The notes under the pieces: model-generated
What the model saw: only the letters and a program-made list of their open reading frames with translations
The model's database searches: none
What the model was told of the DNA's origin: nothing
Shown: one piece after another, positions 1 to 11,700 of the stretch
How positions within the stretch are numbered: the stretch's first letter is position 1
Layout: every line of letters begins with the position of its first letter
Translations under genes and position numbers: made by a program
DNA from: Limnoperna fortunei
Lineage: Eukaryota; Mollusca; Bivalvia; Mytilida; Modiolidae
DNA: 64,000 nt
Direction of reading: 5' to 3'
NCBI GenBank assembly: GCA_944474755.1
Contig: OX104112.1
Coordinates: forward strand, 4,250,001 to 4,314,000

Positions 1-3000
1 GTACCAATAACTTCTGCAAATACGGCTTCCACCGTACCAACAACTTCTGCAGGTATGGCTTCCACCGTACCAATAACTTTTACAAGTACGGCTTCCACCG
101 TACCAATAACTTCTGCATGTACGGCTTCCACAGTACCAATAACTTCTGCATGTACGGCTTCCACCGTACCAATAACTTCTGCAGGTACGGCTTCCACAGT
201 ACCAATAACTTCTGCAGGTACGGCTTCCACCGTACCAAAAACTTCTGCAGGTACGTCTTCCACCGTACCAATAACTTCTACAGGTACGTCTTCCACCGTA
301 CCAATAACATCTGCAGGTACGGCTTCCACCGTACCAATAACTTTTACAAGTACGACTACCACCGTACCAATAACTTCTACAGGTACGGCTTCCAACGTAC
401 CAATAACTTCTGCAGGTACGGCTTCCACCGTACCAATAACTTTTGCAGGTACGGCTTCCACAGTACCAATAACTTCTGCAGGTACGGCTTCCACCGTACC
501 AATAACTTCTACAGGTACGGCTTCCACCGTACCAATAACTTCTACAGGTACGGCTTCCACCGTACCATTAACTTCTGCACGTACGGCTTCCACCGTACCA
601 ATACATTCTGCAGGTACGGCTTCCACCGTACCAATAACATCTGCAGGTACGGCTTCCACAGTACCAATAACTTCTGCAGGTACGGCTTCCACCGTACCAA
701 TAACTTCTGCAGGTACGGCTTTCTCCGTACCAATAACTTCTGCAGGTACGGCTTCCACCGTACCAATAATTACTGCAGGTACGGCTTCCATCGTACCAAT
801 AACTAATACAGGTACGGCTTCCACCGTACCAATAACTTCTGCAGGTACGGCTTCCACCGTACCAATAACTTCTGCAGGTATGGCTTCCACCGTGCCAATA
901 ACTTCTGCATGTACGGCTACCACCGTACCAATAACTTCTGCAGGTACGGCTTCCACCGTACCAATAACTTCTGCATGTACGGCTTCCACAGTACCAATAA
1001 CTTCTGCATGTGCGGCTTCCACCGTACCAATAACTTCTCCAGGTACGGCTTCCACAGTACCAATAACTTCTACAGGTACGGCTTCCACCGTACTAATAAC
1101 TTCTGCAGGTACGGCTTCCACCGTACCAATAACTTCTACAGGTACGGCTTCCACCGTACCAATAACTTCTGCAGCTACGGCTTCCAGAGTACCAATAACT
1201 TCTGCAGGTACGGCTTCCACCGTACCAATAACTTTTGCAGGTACGGCTTCCACAGTACCAATAACTTCTGCAGGTACGGCTTCCACCGTACCAATAACTT
1301 CTACAGGTACGGCTTCCACCGTACCAATAACTTCTACAGGTACGGCTTCCACCGTACCAATAACTTCTGCAGGTACGGCTTCCACCGTACCAATAAATTC
1401 TGCAGGTACGGCTTCCACCGAACCAATAACATCTGCAGGTACGGCTTCCACAGTACCAATAACTTCTGCAGGTACGGCTTCCACCGCACCAATAACTTCT
1501 GCAGGTACGGCTTTCTCCGTACCAATAACTTCTGCAGGTACGGCTTCCACCGTACCAATAATTACTGCTGGTACGGCTTCCACCGGACCAATAACTTCTA
1601 CAGGTACGGCTTCCGCCGTACCAATAACTTCTGCAGGTATGGCTTCCACAGTACCAATAACTTCTACAGGTACGGCTTCCGCCGTACCAATAACTTCTGC
1701 AAGTACAGCTTCCGCCATACCAATAACTTCTACAGGTACGGCTTCCACCATACCAATAACTTCTGCAGGTACGGCTTCCACCGTACCAATAACTTCTGCA
1801 GGTATGGCTTCCACCGTACCAATAACTTCTGCATGTACGGCTTCCACCGTACCAATAACTTCTGCAGGTACGGCTTCCACTGTACCAATAACTTCTGCAT
1901 GTACGGCTTCCACAGCAACAATAACTTCTGCATGTACGGCTTCCACCGTACCAATAACTTCTGCAGGTACGGCTTCCACCGTACCAATAACTTCTGCAGG
2001 TACGTCTTCCACCGTACCAATAACATCTGCAGGTACGGCTTCCACCGTACCAATAACTTTTACAAGTACGGCTACCACCGTACCAATAACTTCTACAGGT
2101 ACGGCTTCCAACGTACCAATAACTTCTGCAGGTACGGCTTCCACCGTACCAATAACTTTTGCAGGTACGGCTTCCACAGTACCAATAACTTCTGCAGGTA
2201 CGGCTTCCACCGTACCAATAACTTCTACAGGTACGGCTTCCACCGTACCAATAACTTCTACAGGTACGGCTTCCACCGTATCATTAACTTCTGCACGTAC
2301 GGCTTCCACCGTACCAATACATTCTGCAGGTACGGCTTCCACCGTACCAATAACATCTGCAGGTACGGCTTCCACAGTACCAATAACTTCTGCAGGTACG
2401 GCTTCCACCGTACCAATAACTTCTGCAGGTACGGCTTTCTCCGTACCAATAACTTCTGCAGGTACGGCTTCCACCGTACCAATAATTACTGCAGGTACGG
2501 CTTCCATCGTACCAATAACTAATACAGGTACGGCTTCCACCGTACCAATAACTTCTGCAGGTACGGCTTCCACCGTACCAATAACTTCTGCAGGTATGGC
2601 TTCCACCGTGCCAATAACTTCTGCATGTACGGCTACCACCGTACCAATAACTTCTGCAGGTACGGCTTCCACCGTACCAATAACTTCTGCATGTACGGCT
2701 TCCACAGTACCAATAACTTCTGCATGTACGGCTTCCACCGTACCAATAACTTCTCCAGGTACGGCTTCCACAGTACCAATAACTTCTACAGGTACGGCTT
2801 CCATCGTACCAATAACTAATACAGGTACGGCTTCCACCGTACCAATAACTTCTGCAGGTACGGCTTCCACCGTACCAATAACTTCTGCAGGTACGGCTTC
2901 CACCGTACCAATAACTTCTGCAGGTACGGCTTCCACCGTACCAATAACATCTGCAGGTACGGCTTCCACAGTACCAATAACTTCTGCATGTACGGCTTCC

Positions 3001-6000
3001 ACCGTACCAATAACTTTTGCAGGTACGGCTTCCACCGTACCAATAACTTCTGCAGGTACGGCTTTCTCCGTACCAATAACTTCTGCAGGTACGGCTTCCA
3101 CCGTACCAGTAACTTCTACAGGAACGGCTTCCACCGTACCAATAACTTTTACAAGTACGGCTTCCACCGTACCAATAACTTCTGCAGGTACGGCTTCCAC
3201 AGTACCAATAACTTCTGCAAATACGGCTTCCACCGTACCAACAACTTCTGCAGGTACGGCTTCCACCGTACCAATAACTTTTACAAGTACGGCTTCCACC
3301 GTACCAATAACTTCTGCATGTACGGCTTCCACAGTACCAATAACTTCTGCATGTACGGCTTCCACCGTACCAATAACTTCTGCAGGTACGGCTTCCACAG
3401 TACCAATAACTTCTACAGGTACGGCTTCCACCGTACTAATAACTTCTGCAGATACGGCTTCCAGAGTACCAGTAACTTCTGCAGGTACGGCTATCACCGT
3501 ACCAATAACTTCTACAAGTACGGCTTCCATCGTACCAATAACTTCTGCAGGTACGGCTTCCACAGTACCAATAACTTCTGCAGGTACGGCTTCCACCGTA
3601 CCAATAACTTCTGCAGGTACGGCTTCCACCGTACCAATAACTTCTGCAGGTACGGCTTCCACCGTACCAAAAACTTCTGCAGGTACGGCTTCCACCGTAC
3701 CAATAACTTCTACAGGTACGGCTTCCACCGTACCAATAACTTCTGCAGGTACGGCTTCCACCGTACCAATAACTTTTACAAGTACGGCTTCCACCGTACC
3801 AATAACTTCTACAGGTACGGCTTCCACCGTACCAATAACTTCTGCAGGTACGGCTTCCACCGTACCAATAACTTCTGCAGGTACGGCTTCCACCGTACCA
3901 ATAACTTTTGCAGGTACGGCTTCCACAGTACCAATAACTTCTGCAGGTACGGCATCCACCGTACCAATAACTTCTACAGGTACGGCTTCCACCGTACCAA
4001 TAACTTCTACAGGTACGGCTTCCACCGTACCAATAACTTCTGCAGGTACGGCTTCCACCGTACCAATAACTTCTGCAGGTACGGCTTCCACCGTACCAAT
4101 AACATCTGCAGGTACGGCTTCCACAGTACCAATAACTTTTGCATGTACGGCTTCCACCGTACCAATAACTTTTGCAGGTACGGCTTCCACCGTACCAATA
4201 ACTTCTGCAGGTACGGCTTTCTCCGTACCAATAACTTCTGCAGGTACGGCTTCCACCGTACCAGTAACTTCTACAGGAACGGCTTCCACCGTACCAATAA
4301 CTTTTACAAGTACGGCTTCCACCGTACCAATAACTTCTGCAGGTACGGCTTCCACAGTACCAATAACTTCTGCAAATACGGCTTCCACCGTACCAACAAC
4401 TTCTGCAGGTATGGCTTCCACCGTACCAATAACTTTTACAAGTACGGCTTCCACCGTACCAATAACTTCTGCATGTACGGCTTCCACAGTACCAATAACT
4501 TCTGCATGTACGGCTTCCACCGTACCAATAACTTCTGCAGGTACGGCTTCCACAGTACCAATAACTTCTGCAGGTACGGCTTCCACCGTACCAAAAACTT
4601 CTGCAGGTACGTCTTCCACCGTACCAATAACTTCTACAGGTACGTCTTCCACCGTACCAATAACATCTGCAGGTACGGCTTCCACCGTACCAATAACTTT
4701 TACAAGTACGACTACCACCGTACCAATAACTTCTACAGGTACGGCTTCCAACGTACCAATAACTTCTGCAGGTACGGCTTCCACCGTACCAATAACTTTT
4801 GCAGGTACGGCTTCCACAGTACCAATAACTTCTGCAGGTACGGCTTCCACCGTACCAATAACTTCTACAGGTACGGCTTCCACCGTACCAATAACTTCTA
4901 CAGGTACGGCTTCCACCGTACCATTAACTTCTGCACGTACGGCTTCCACCGTACCAATACATTCTGCAGGTACGGCTTCCACCGTACCAATAACATCTGC
5001 AGGTACGGCTTCCACAGTACCAATAACTTCTGCAGGTACGGCTTCCACCGTACCAATAACTTCTGCAGGTACGGCTTTCTCCGTACCAATAACTTCTGCA
5101 GGTACGGCTTCCACCGTACCAATAATTACTGCAGGTACGGCTTCCATCGTACCAATAACTAATACAGGTACGGCTTCCACCGTACCAATAACTTCTGCAG
5201 GTACGGCTTCCACCGTACCAATAACTTCTGCAGGTATGGCTTCCACCGTGCCAATAACTTCTGCATGTACGGCTACCACCGTACCAATAACTTCTGCAGG
5301 TACGGCTTCCACCGTACCAATAACTTCTGCATGTACGGCTTCCACAGTACCAATAACTTCTGCATGTGCGGCTTCCACCGTACCAATAACTTCTCCAGGT
5401 ACGGCTTCCACAGTACCAATAACTTCTACAGGTACGGCTTCCACCGTACTAATAACTTCTGCAGGTACGGCTTCCACCGTACCAATAACTTCTACAGGTA
5501 CGGCTTCCACCGTACCAATAACTTCTGCAGCTACGGCTTCCAGAGTACCAATAACTTCTGCAGGTACGGCTTCCACCGTACCAATAACTTTTGCAGGTAC
5601 GGCTTCCACAGTACCAATAACTTCTGCAGGTACGGCTTCCACCGTACCAATAACTTCTACAGGTACGGCTTCCACCGTACCAATAACTTCTACAGGTACG
5701 GCTTCCACCGTACCAATAACTTCTGCAGGTACGGCTTCCACCGTACCAATAAATTCTGCAGGTACGGCTTCCACCGAACCAATAACATCTGCAGGTACGG
5801 CTTCCACAGTACCAATAACTTCTGCAGGTACGGCTTCCACCGCACCAATAACTTCTGCAGGTACGGCTTTCTCCGTACCAATAACTTCTGCAGGTACGGC
5901 TTCCACCGTACCAATAATTACTGCTGGTACGGCTTCCACCGGACCAATAACTTCTACAGGTACGGCTTCCGCCGTACCAATAACTTCTGCAGGTATGGCT

Positions 6001-9000
6001 TCCACAGTACCAATAACTTCTACAGGTACGGCTTCCGCCGTACCAATAACTTCTGCAAGTACAGCTTCCGCCATACCAATAACTTCTACAGGTACGGCTT
6101 CCACCATACCAATAACTTCTGCAGGTACGGCTTCCACCGTACCAATAACTTCTGCAGGTATGGCTTCCACCGTACCAATAACTTCTGCATGTACGGCTTC
6201 CACCGTACCAATAACTTCTGCAGGTACGGCTTCCACTGTACCAATAACTTCTGCATGTACGGCTTCCACAGCAACAATAACTTCTGCATGTACGGCTTCC
6301 ACCGTACCAATAACTTCTGCAGGTACGGCTTCCACCGTACCAATAACTTCTGCAGGTACGTCTTCCACCGTACCAATAACATCTGCAGGTACGGCTTCCA
6401 CCGTACCAATAACTTTTACAAGTACGGCTACCACCGTACCAATAACTTCTACAGGTACGGCTTCCAACGTACCAATAACTTCTGCAGGTACGGCTTCCAC
6501 CGTACCAATAACTTTTGCAGGTACGGCTTCCACAGTACCAATAACTTCTGCAGGTACGGCTTCCACCGTACCAATAACTTCTACAGGTACGGCTTCCACC
6601 GTACCAATAACTTCTACAGGTACGGCTTCCACCGTATCATTAACTTCTGCACGTACGGCTTCCACCGTACCAATACATTCTGCAGGTACGGCTTCCACCG
6701 TACCAATAACATCTGCAGGTACGGCTTCCACAGTACCAATAACTTCTGCAGGTACGGCTTCCACCGTACCAATAACTTCTGCAGGTACGGCTTTCTCCGT
6801 ACCAATAACTTCTGCAGGTACGGCTTCCACCGTACCAATAATTACTGCAGGTACGGCTTCCATCGTACCAATAACTAATACAGGTACGGCTTCCACCGTA
6901 CCAATAACTTCTGCAGGTACGGCTTCCACCGTACCAATAACTTCTGCAGGTATGGCTTCCACCGTGCCAATAACTTCTGCATGTACGGCTACCACCGTAC
7001 CAATAACTTCTGCAGGTACGGCTTCCACCGTACCAATAACTTCTGCATGTACGGCTTCCACAGTACCAATAACTTCTGCATGTACGGCTTCCACCGTACC
7101 AATAACTTCTCCAGGTACGGCTTCCACAGTACCAATAACTTCTACAGGTACGGCTTCCACCGTACCAATAACTTCTACAGGTACGGCTTCCACCGTATCA
7201 TTAACTTCTGCACGTACGGCTTCCACCGTACCAATACATTCTGCAGGTACGGCTTCCACCGTACCAATAACATCTGCAGGTACGGCTTCCACAGTACCAA
7301 TAACTTCTGCAGGTACGGCTTCCACCGTACCAATAACTTCTGCAGGTACGGCTTTCTCCGTACCAATAACTTCTGCAGGTACGGCTTCCACCGTACCAAT
7401 AATTACTGCAGGTACGGCTTCCATCGTACCAATAACTAATACAGGTACGGCTTCCACCGTACCAATAACTTCTGCAGGTACGGCTTCCACCGTACCAATA
7501 ACTTCTGCAGGTATGGCTTCCACCGTGCCAATAACTTCTGCATGTACGGCTACCACCGTACCAATAACTTCTGCAGGTACGGCTTCCACCGTACCAATAA
7601 CTTCTGCATGTACGGCTTCCACAGTACCAATAACTTCTGCATGTACGGCTTCCACCGTACCAATAACTTCTCCAGGTACGGCTTCCACAGTACCAATAAC
7701 TTCTACAGGTACGTATTCCACCGTACTAATAACTTCTGCAGGTACGGCTTCCACCGTACCAATAACTTCTACAGGTACGGCTTCCACCGTACCAATAACT
7801 TCTGCAGCTACGGCTTCCAGAGTACCAATAACTTCTGCAGGTACGGCTTCCACCGTACCAATAACTTTTGCAGGTACGGCTTCCACAGTACCAATAACTT
7901 CTGCAGGTACGGCTTCCACCGTACCAATAACTTCTACAGGTACGGCTTCCACCGTACCAATAACTTCTGCAGGTACGGCTTCCAGAGTACCAATAACTTC
8001 TGTAGGTACGGCTTCCACCGTACCAATAACTTTTACAAGTACGGCTTCCACCGTACCAATAACTTCTACAGGTACGGCTTCCACCGTACCAATAACTTCT
8101 GCAGGTACGGCTTTCAGAGTACCAATAACTTCTGCAGGTACGGCTTCCACCGTACCAATAACTTCTACAAGTACGGCTTCCACCGTACCAATAACTTCTG
8201 CAGGTACGGCTTCCACAGTACCAATAACTTCTGCAGGTACTGCTTCCACAGTACCAATAACTTCTGCAGGTACGGCTTCCACCGTACCAATAACTTCTGC
8301 AGGTACAGCTTCCACCGTACCAATAACTTCTGCAGGTACGGCTTCCATCGTACCAATAACTTCTACAGGTACGGCTTCCACCGTACCAATAACTTCTGCA
8401 GGTACGGCTTCCACAATACCAATAACTTCTGCAGGTACGGCTTCCACCGTACCAATAACTTCTGCAGGTACAGCTTCCACCGCACCAATAACTTCTGCAG
8501 GTACGGCTTCCATCGTACCAATAACTTCTACAGGTACGGCTTCCACCGTACCAATAACTTCTGCAGGTACGGCTTCCAGAGTACCAATAACTTCTGCAGG
8601 TACGGCTTCCACCGTACCAATAACTTCTGCAGGTACGGCTTCCACCGTACCAATAACTTTTACAAGTACGGCTTCCACCGTACCAATAACTTCTACAGGT
8701 ACGGCTTCCACCGTACCAATAACTTCTGCAGATACGGCTTCCAGAGTACCAGTAACTTCTGCAGGTACGGCTTCCACCGTACCAATAACTTTTGCAGGTA
8801 CGGCTTCCACAGTACCAATAACTTCTGCAGGTACGGCTTCCACCGTACCAATAACTTCTACAGGTACGGCTTCCACCGTACCAATAACTTCTACAGGTAC
8901 GGCTTCCACCGTACCAATAACTTCTGCAGGTACGGCTTCCACCGTACCAATAAATTCTGCAGGTACGGCTTCCACCGTACCAATAACATCTGCAGGTACG

Positions 9001-9289
9001 GCTTCCACAGTACCAATAACTTCTGCAGGTACGGCTTCCACCGTACCAATAACTTCTGCAGGTACGGCTTCCAGAGTACCAATAACTTCTGCAGGTACGG
9101 CTTCCACCGTACCAATAACTTCTGCAGGTACGGCTTCCACCGTACCAATAACTTTTACAAGTACGGCTTCCACCGTACCAATAACTTCTACAGGTACGGC
9201 TTCCACCGTACCAATAACTTCTGCAGGTACGGCTTCCAGAATACCAATAACTTCTGCAGGTACGGCTTTCACCGTACCAATAACTTCTG
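1..9289 (+). repeat. 33-bp tandem array, about 281 units, with 4356-bp higher-order repeat
   Basis: The unit runs from GTACCAATAACTTCTGCAGG to the next GTACC and is 33 bp long. Units are contiguous from the first base of the window to the N gap, so both true ends are unseen. Variant units recur in register: bases 1-2803 are repeated essentially unchanged at 4357-7159 (offset 4356 = 132 x 33). About 6602-7151 is repeated at 7163-7712 (561 = 17 x 33), and about 2990-3250 recurs 1155 bp later (35 x 33). I saw no unit with an indel. Nested duplication in whole units is what unequal exchange or slippage in a tandem array produces. Confidence 0.98.
1..9289 (+). CDS. Possible giant Ser/Thr-rich 11-residue-repeat (mucin-like) protein, both ends missing
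   Basis: In the frame beginning at base 1 no stop occurs before the assembly gap, giving about 3096 codons of the unit TASTVPITSAG. The first in-frame ATG is at 55 (an ACG-to-ATG variant inside a repeat), but the frame is already open from base 1, so 55 is probably not a true start; the few codons after the gap belong to another array. The unit is 5/11 Ser+Thr with one Pro and no charged residue, like O-glycosylated PTS domains of mucins and some mollusc secreted proteins. Recurrent variants replace Gly with Cys or Ser, Ser with Phe, and Thr with Arg or Ile. Against coding: no signal peptide, intron or non-repeat domain is visible; most recurrent variants are non-synonymous; and the minus-strand phase opposite the third plus frame (unit VEAVPAEVIGT) is also stop-free. 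It could equally be non-coding minisatellite. Confidence 0.3.
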
Positions 9290-9489
9290 NNNNNNNNNNN
9301 NNNNNNNNNNNNNNNNNNNNNNNNNNNNNNNNNNNNNNNNNNNNNNNNNNNNNNNNNNNNNNNNNNNNNNNNNNNNNNNNNNNNNNNNNNNNNNNNNNNN
9401 NNNNNNNNNNNNNNNNNNNNNNNNNNNNNNNNNNNNNNNNNNNNNNNNNNNNNNNNNNNNNNNNNNNNNNNNNNNNNNNNNNNNNNNNN
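9290..9489. other. Assembly gap, 200 Ns
   Basis: Exactly 200 undetermined bases separate the 33-bp array from the 42-bp array. A round number suggests a scaffold placeholder, not a measured size. The end of the first array, the start of the second and any gene between them are unknown, and the true adjacency of the two arrays depends on the scaffolding. Confidence 0.97.
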
Positions 9490-11700
9490 GGGATGTTTCT
9501 TGTTGCGGAGTGTACAGAAACTGGCGGATAAGGGATGATTCTTGTTGTAGGGGTGTACTGAAACTGGCGGATAAGGGATGTTTCTCGTTGTGGAGTGTAC
9601 AGAAGCTGGCGGATAGGGGATGTTTCTTCTTGCGGAGTATACATAAGCTGACGGATATGGGATGTTTCTTGTTGCGGAGTGTACAGAAGCTGGCGGATAG
9701 GGGATGTTTCTTGTTGCGGGGTGTACAGAAACTGGCGAATTAGGGATGTGTCTTGTTGCGGAGTGTACAGAAGCAGGCGAATAAGGGATGTTTATTGTTG
9801 CGGGGTGTACAGAAGCCTGCGGATAGGGGATGTTTCTTGTTGCGGAGTGTACAGAAGCTGGCGGATAGGGGATGTTTCTTGTTGCGGAGTGTACAGAAGC
9901 TGGCGGATAGGGGATGTTTCTTGTTGCGTGGTGTACAAAGCTGGCGGATAGGGGGTGTTTCTTGTTGGGGGGTACAGAAGCTGGCGGATAAGGGATGTTT
10001 CTTGTTGGGTGGTGTACAGAAACTGGCGGATAAGGGATGTTTCTTGTTGTAGGGGGTGTACAGAAACTGGCGGATAAGGGAGGTTTCTTGTTGCGGAGTG
10101 TACAGAAGCTGGCGGATAGGGGATGTTTCTTGTTGCGGAGTGTACATTAGCTGGCGGATATGGGATGTTTCTTGTTGCGGAGTGTACATAAGCTGGCGGA
10201 TAAGGGATATTTCTTGTTGCAGGGTGTACAGAAACTGGCGGATAAGGGATGTGTCTTGTTGTGGAGTGTACAGAAGCAGGCGAATAAGGGATGTTTATTT
10301 TTGCGGGGTGTACAGAAGCTGGCGGATAGGGGATGTTTCTTGTTGCGAGGTGTACAGAAGCTGGCGGATAGGGGATGTTTCTTGTTGCGGAGTGTACAGA
10401 AGCTGGCGGATAGGGGATGTTTCTTGTTGCGTGGTGTACAGAAGCTGCCGGATAGGGGATGTGTCTTGTTGCGGAGTGCACAGAAGCAGGCGGATAAGGG
10501 ATGTTTATTGTTGCGGGGTGTACAGAAGCTGGCGGATAGGGGATGTTTCTTGTTGCGGAGTGTACAAAAGCTGGCTCATAGGGGATGTTTCTTGTTGCGG
10601 AGTGTACAGAAGCTGGCGGATAGGGGATTTTCTTGTTGCGTGGTGTACAGAAGCTGTCGGATAGGGGATGTTTCTTGTTGGGGGTGTACAGAAACTGGCG
10701 GATAAGGGGTGTTTCTTGTTGGGGGTGAACAGAAGCTGGTGGATAAGAGATGTGTCTTGTTGCGGGTTGTACAGAAACTGGCGGATAAGGGATGTTTCTT
10801 GTTGCGGAGTGTACAGAAGCTGGCAAATAGGGGTTGTGTCTTGTTGCGGGGTGTACAGAAACTGGCGGATAAGGGATGTTGCTTGTTGCGGAGTGTACAT
10901 AAGCTGGCGGATATGGGATGTTTCTTGTTGCGGAGTGTACAGAAACTGGCGGATAAGGGATGATTCTTGTTGTAGGGGTGTACAGAAACTGGCGGATAAG
11001 GGATGTTTCTTGTTGTGGAGTGTACAGAAGCTGGCGGATAGGGGATGTTTCTTCTTGCGGAGTATACATAAGCTGACGGATATGGGATGTTTCTTGTTGC
11101 GGAGTGTACAGAAGCTGCCGGATAAGGGATATTTCTTGTTGTAGGGTGTACAGAAGCAGGCGGATAAGGGATGTTTCTTGTTGTGGGGTGTACAGAAGCT
11201 GGGGGATAAGGGATGTTTCTTGTTGGGAGGGGGGTACAGAAGCTGGCGGATAGGGGATGTTACTTGTTGCGGGGTGTACAGAAGCAGGCGGACAGGCGGA
11301 TAAGGGATGTTTCTTGTTGTAGGGGTGTACAGAAACTGGCGGATAAGGGATGTTTCTTGTTGTGGAGTGTACAGAAGCTGGCGGATAGGGGATGTTTCTT
11401 CTTGCGGAGTATACATAAGCTGACGGATATGGGATGTTTCTTGTTGCGGAGTGTACAGAAGCAGGCGGTTAAGGGATATTTCTTGTTGTAGGGTGTACAG
11501 AAGCAGGCGGTTAAGGGATGTTTCTTGTTGCGGGGTGTACAGAAGCTGGCGGATAAGGGATGTTTCTTGTTGGGGGGGGGTACAGAAGCTGGCGGATACG
11601 GGATGTTTCTTGTTGCGGGGTGTACAGAAGCAGGCGGATAAGGGATGTTTCTTGTTGTAGGGGTGTACAGAAACTGGCGGATAAGGGATGTTTCTTGTTG

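Noticed and set aside
117..9743. Long plus-strand frames with RYGFHRTNNFC units and minus-strand frames with VRWKPYLQKLL units
   Set aside because: Other phases of the 33-bp array. Both are cut repeatedly by stops (for example in AACTAATAC and AATAATTACTG variants), unlike frame 1, so they are shadows of the repeat.
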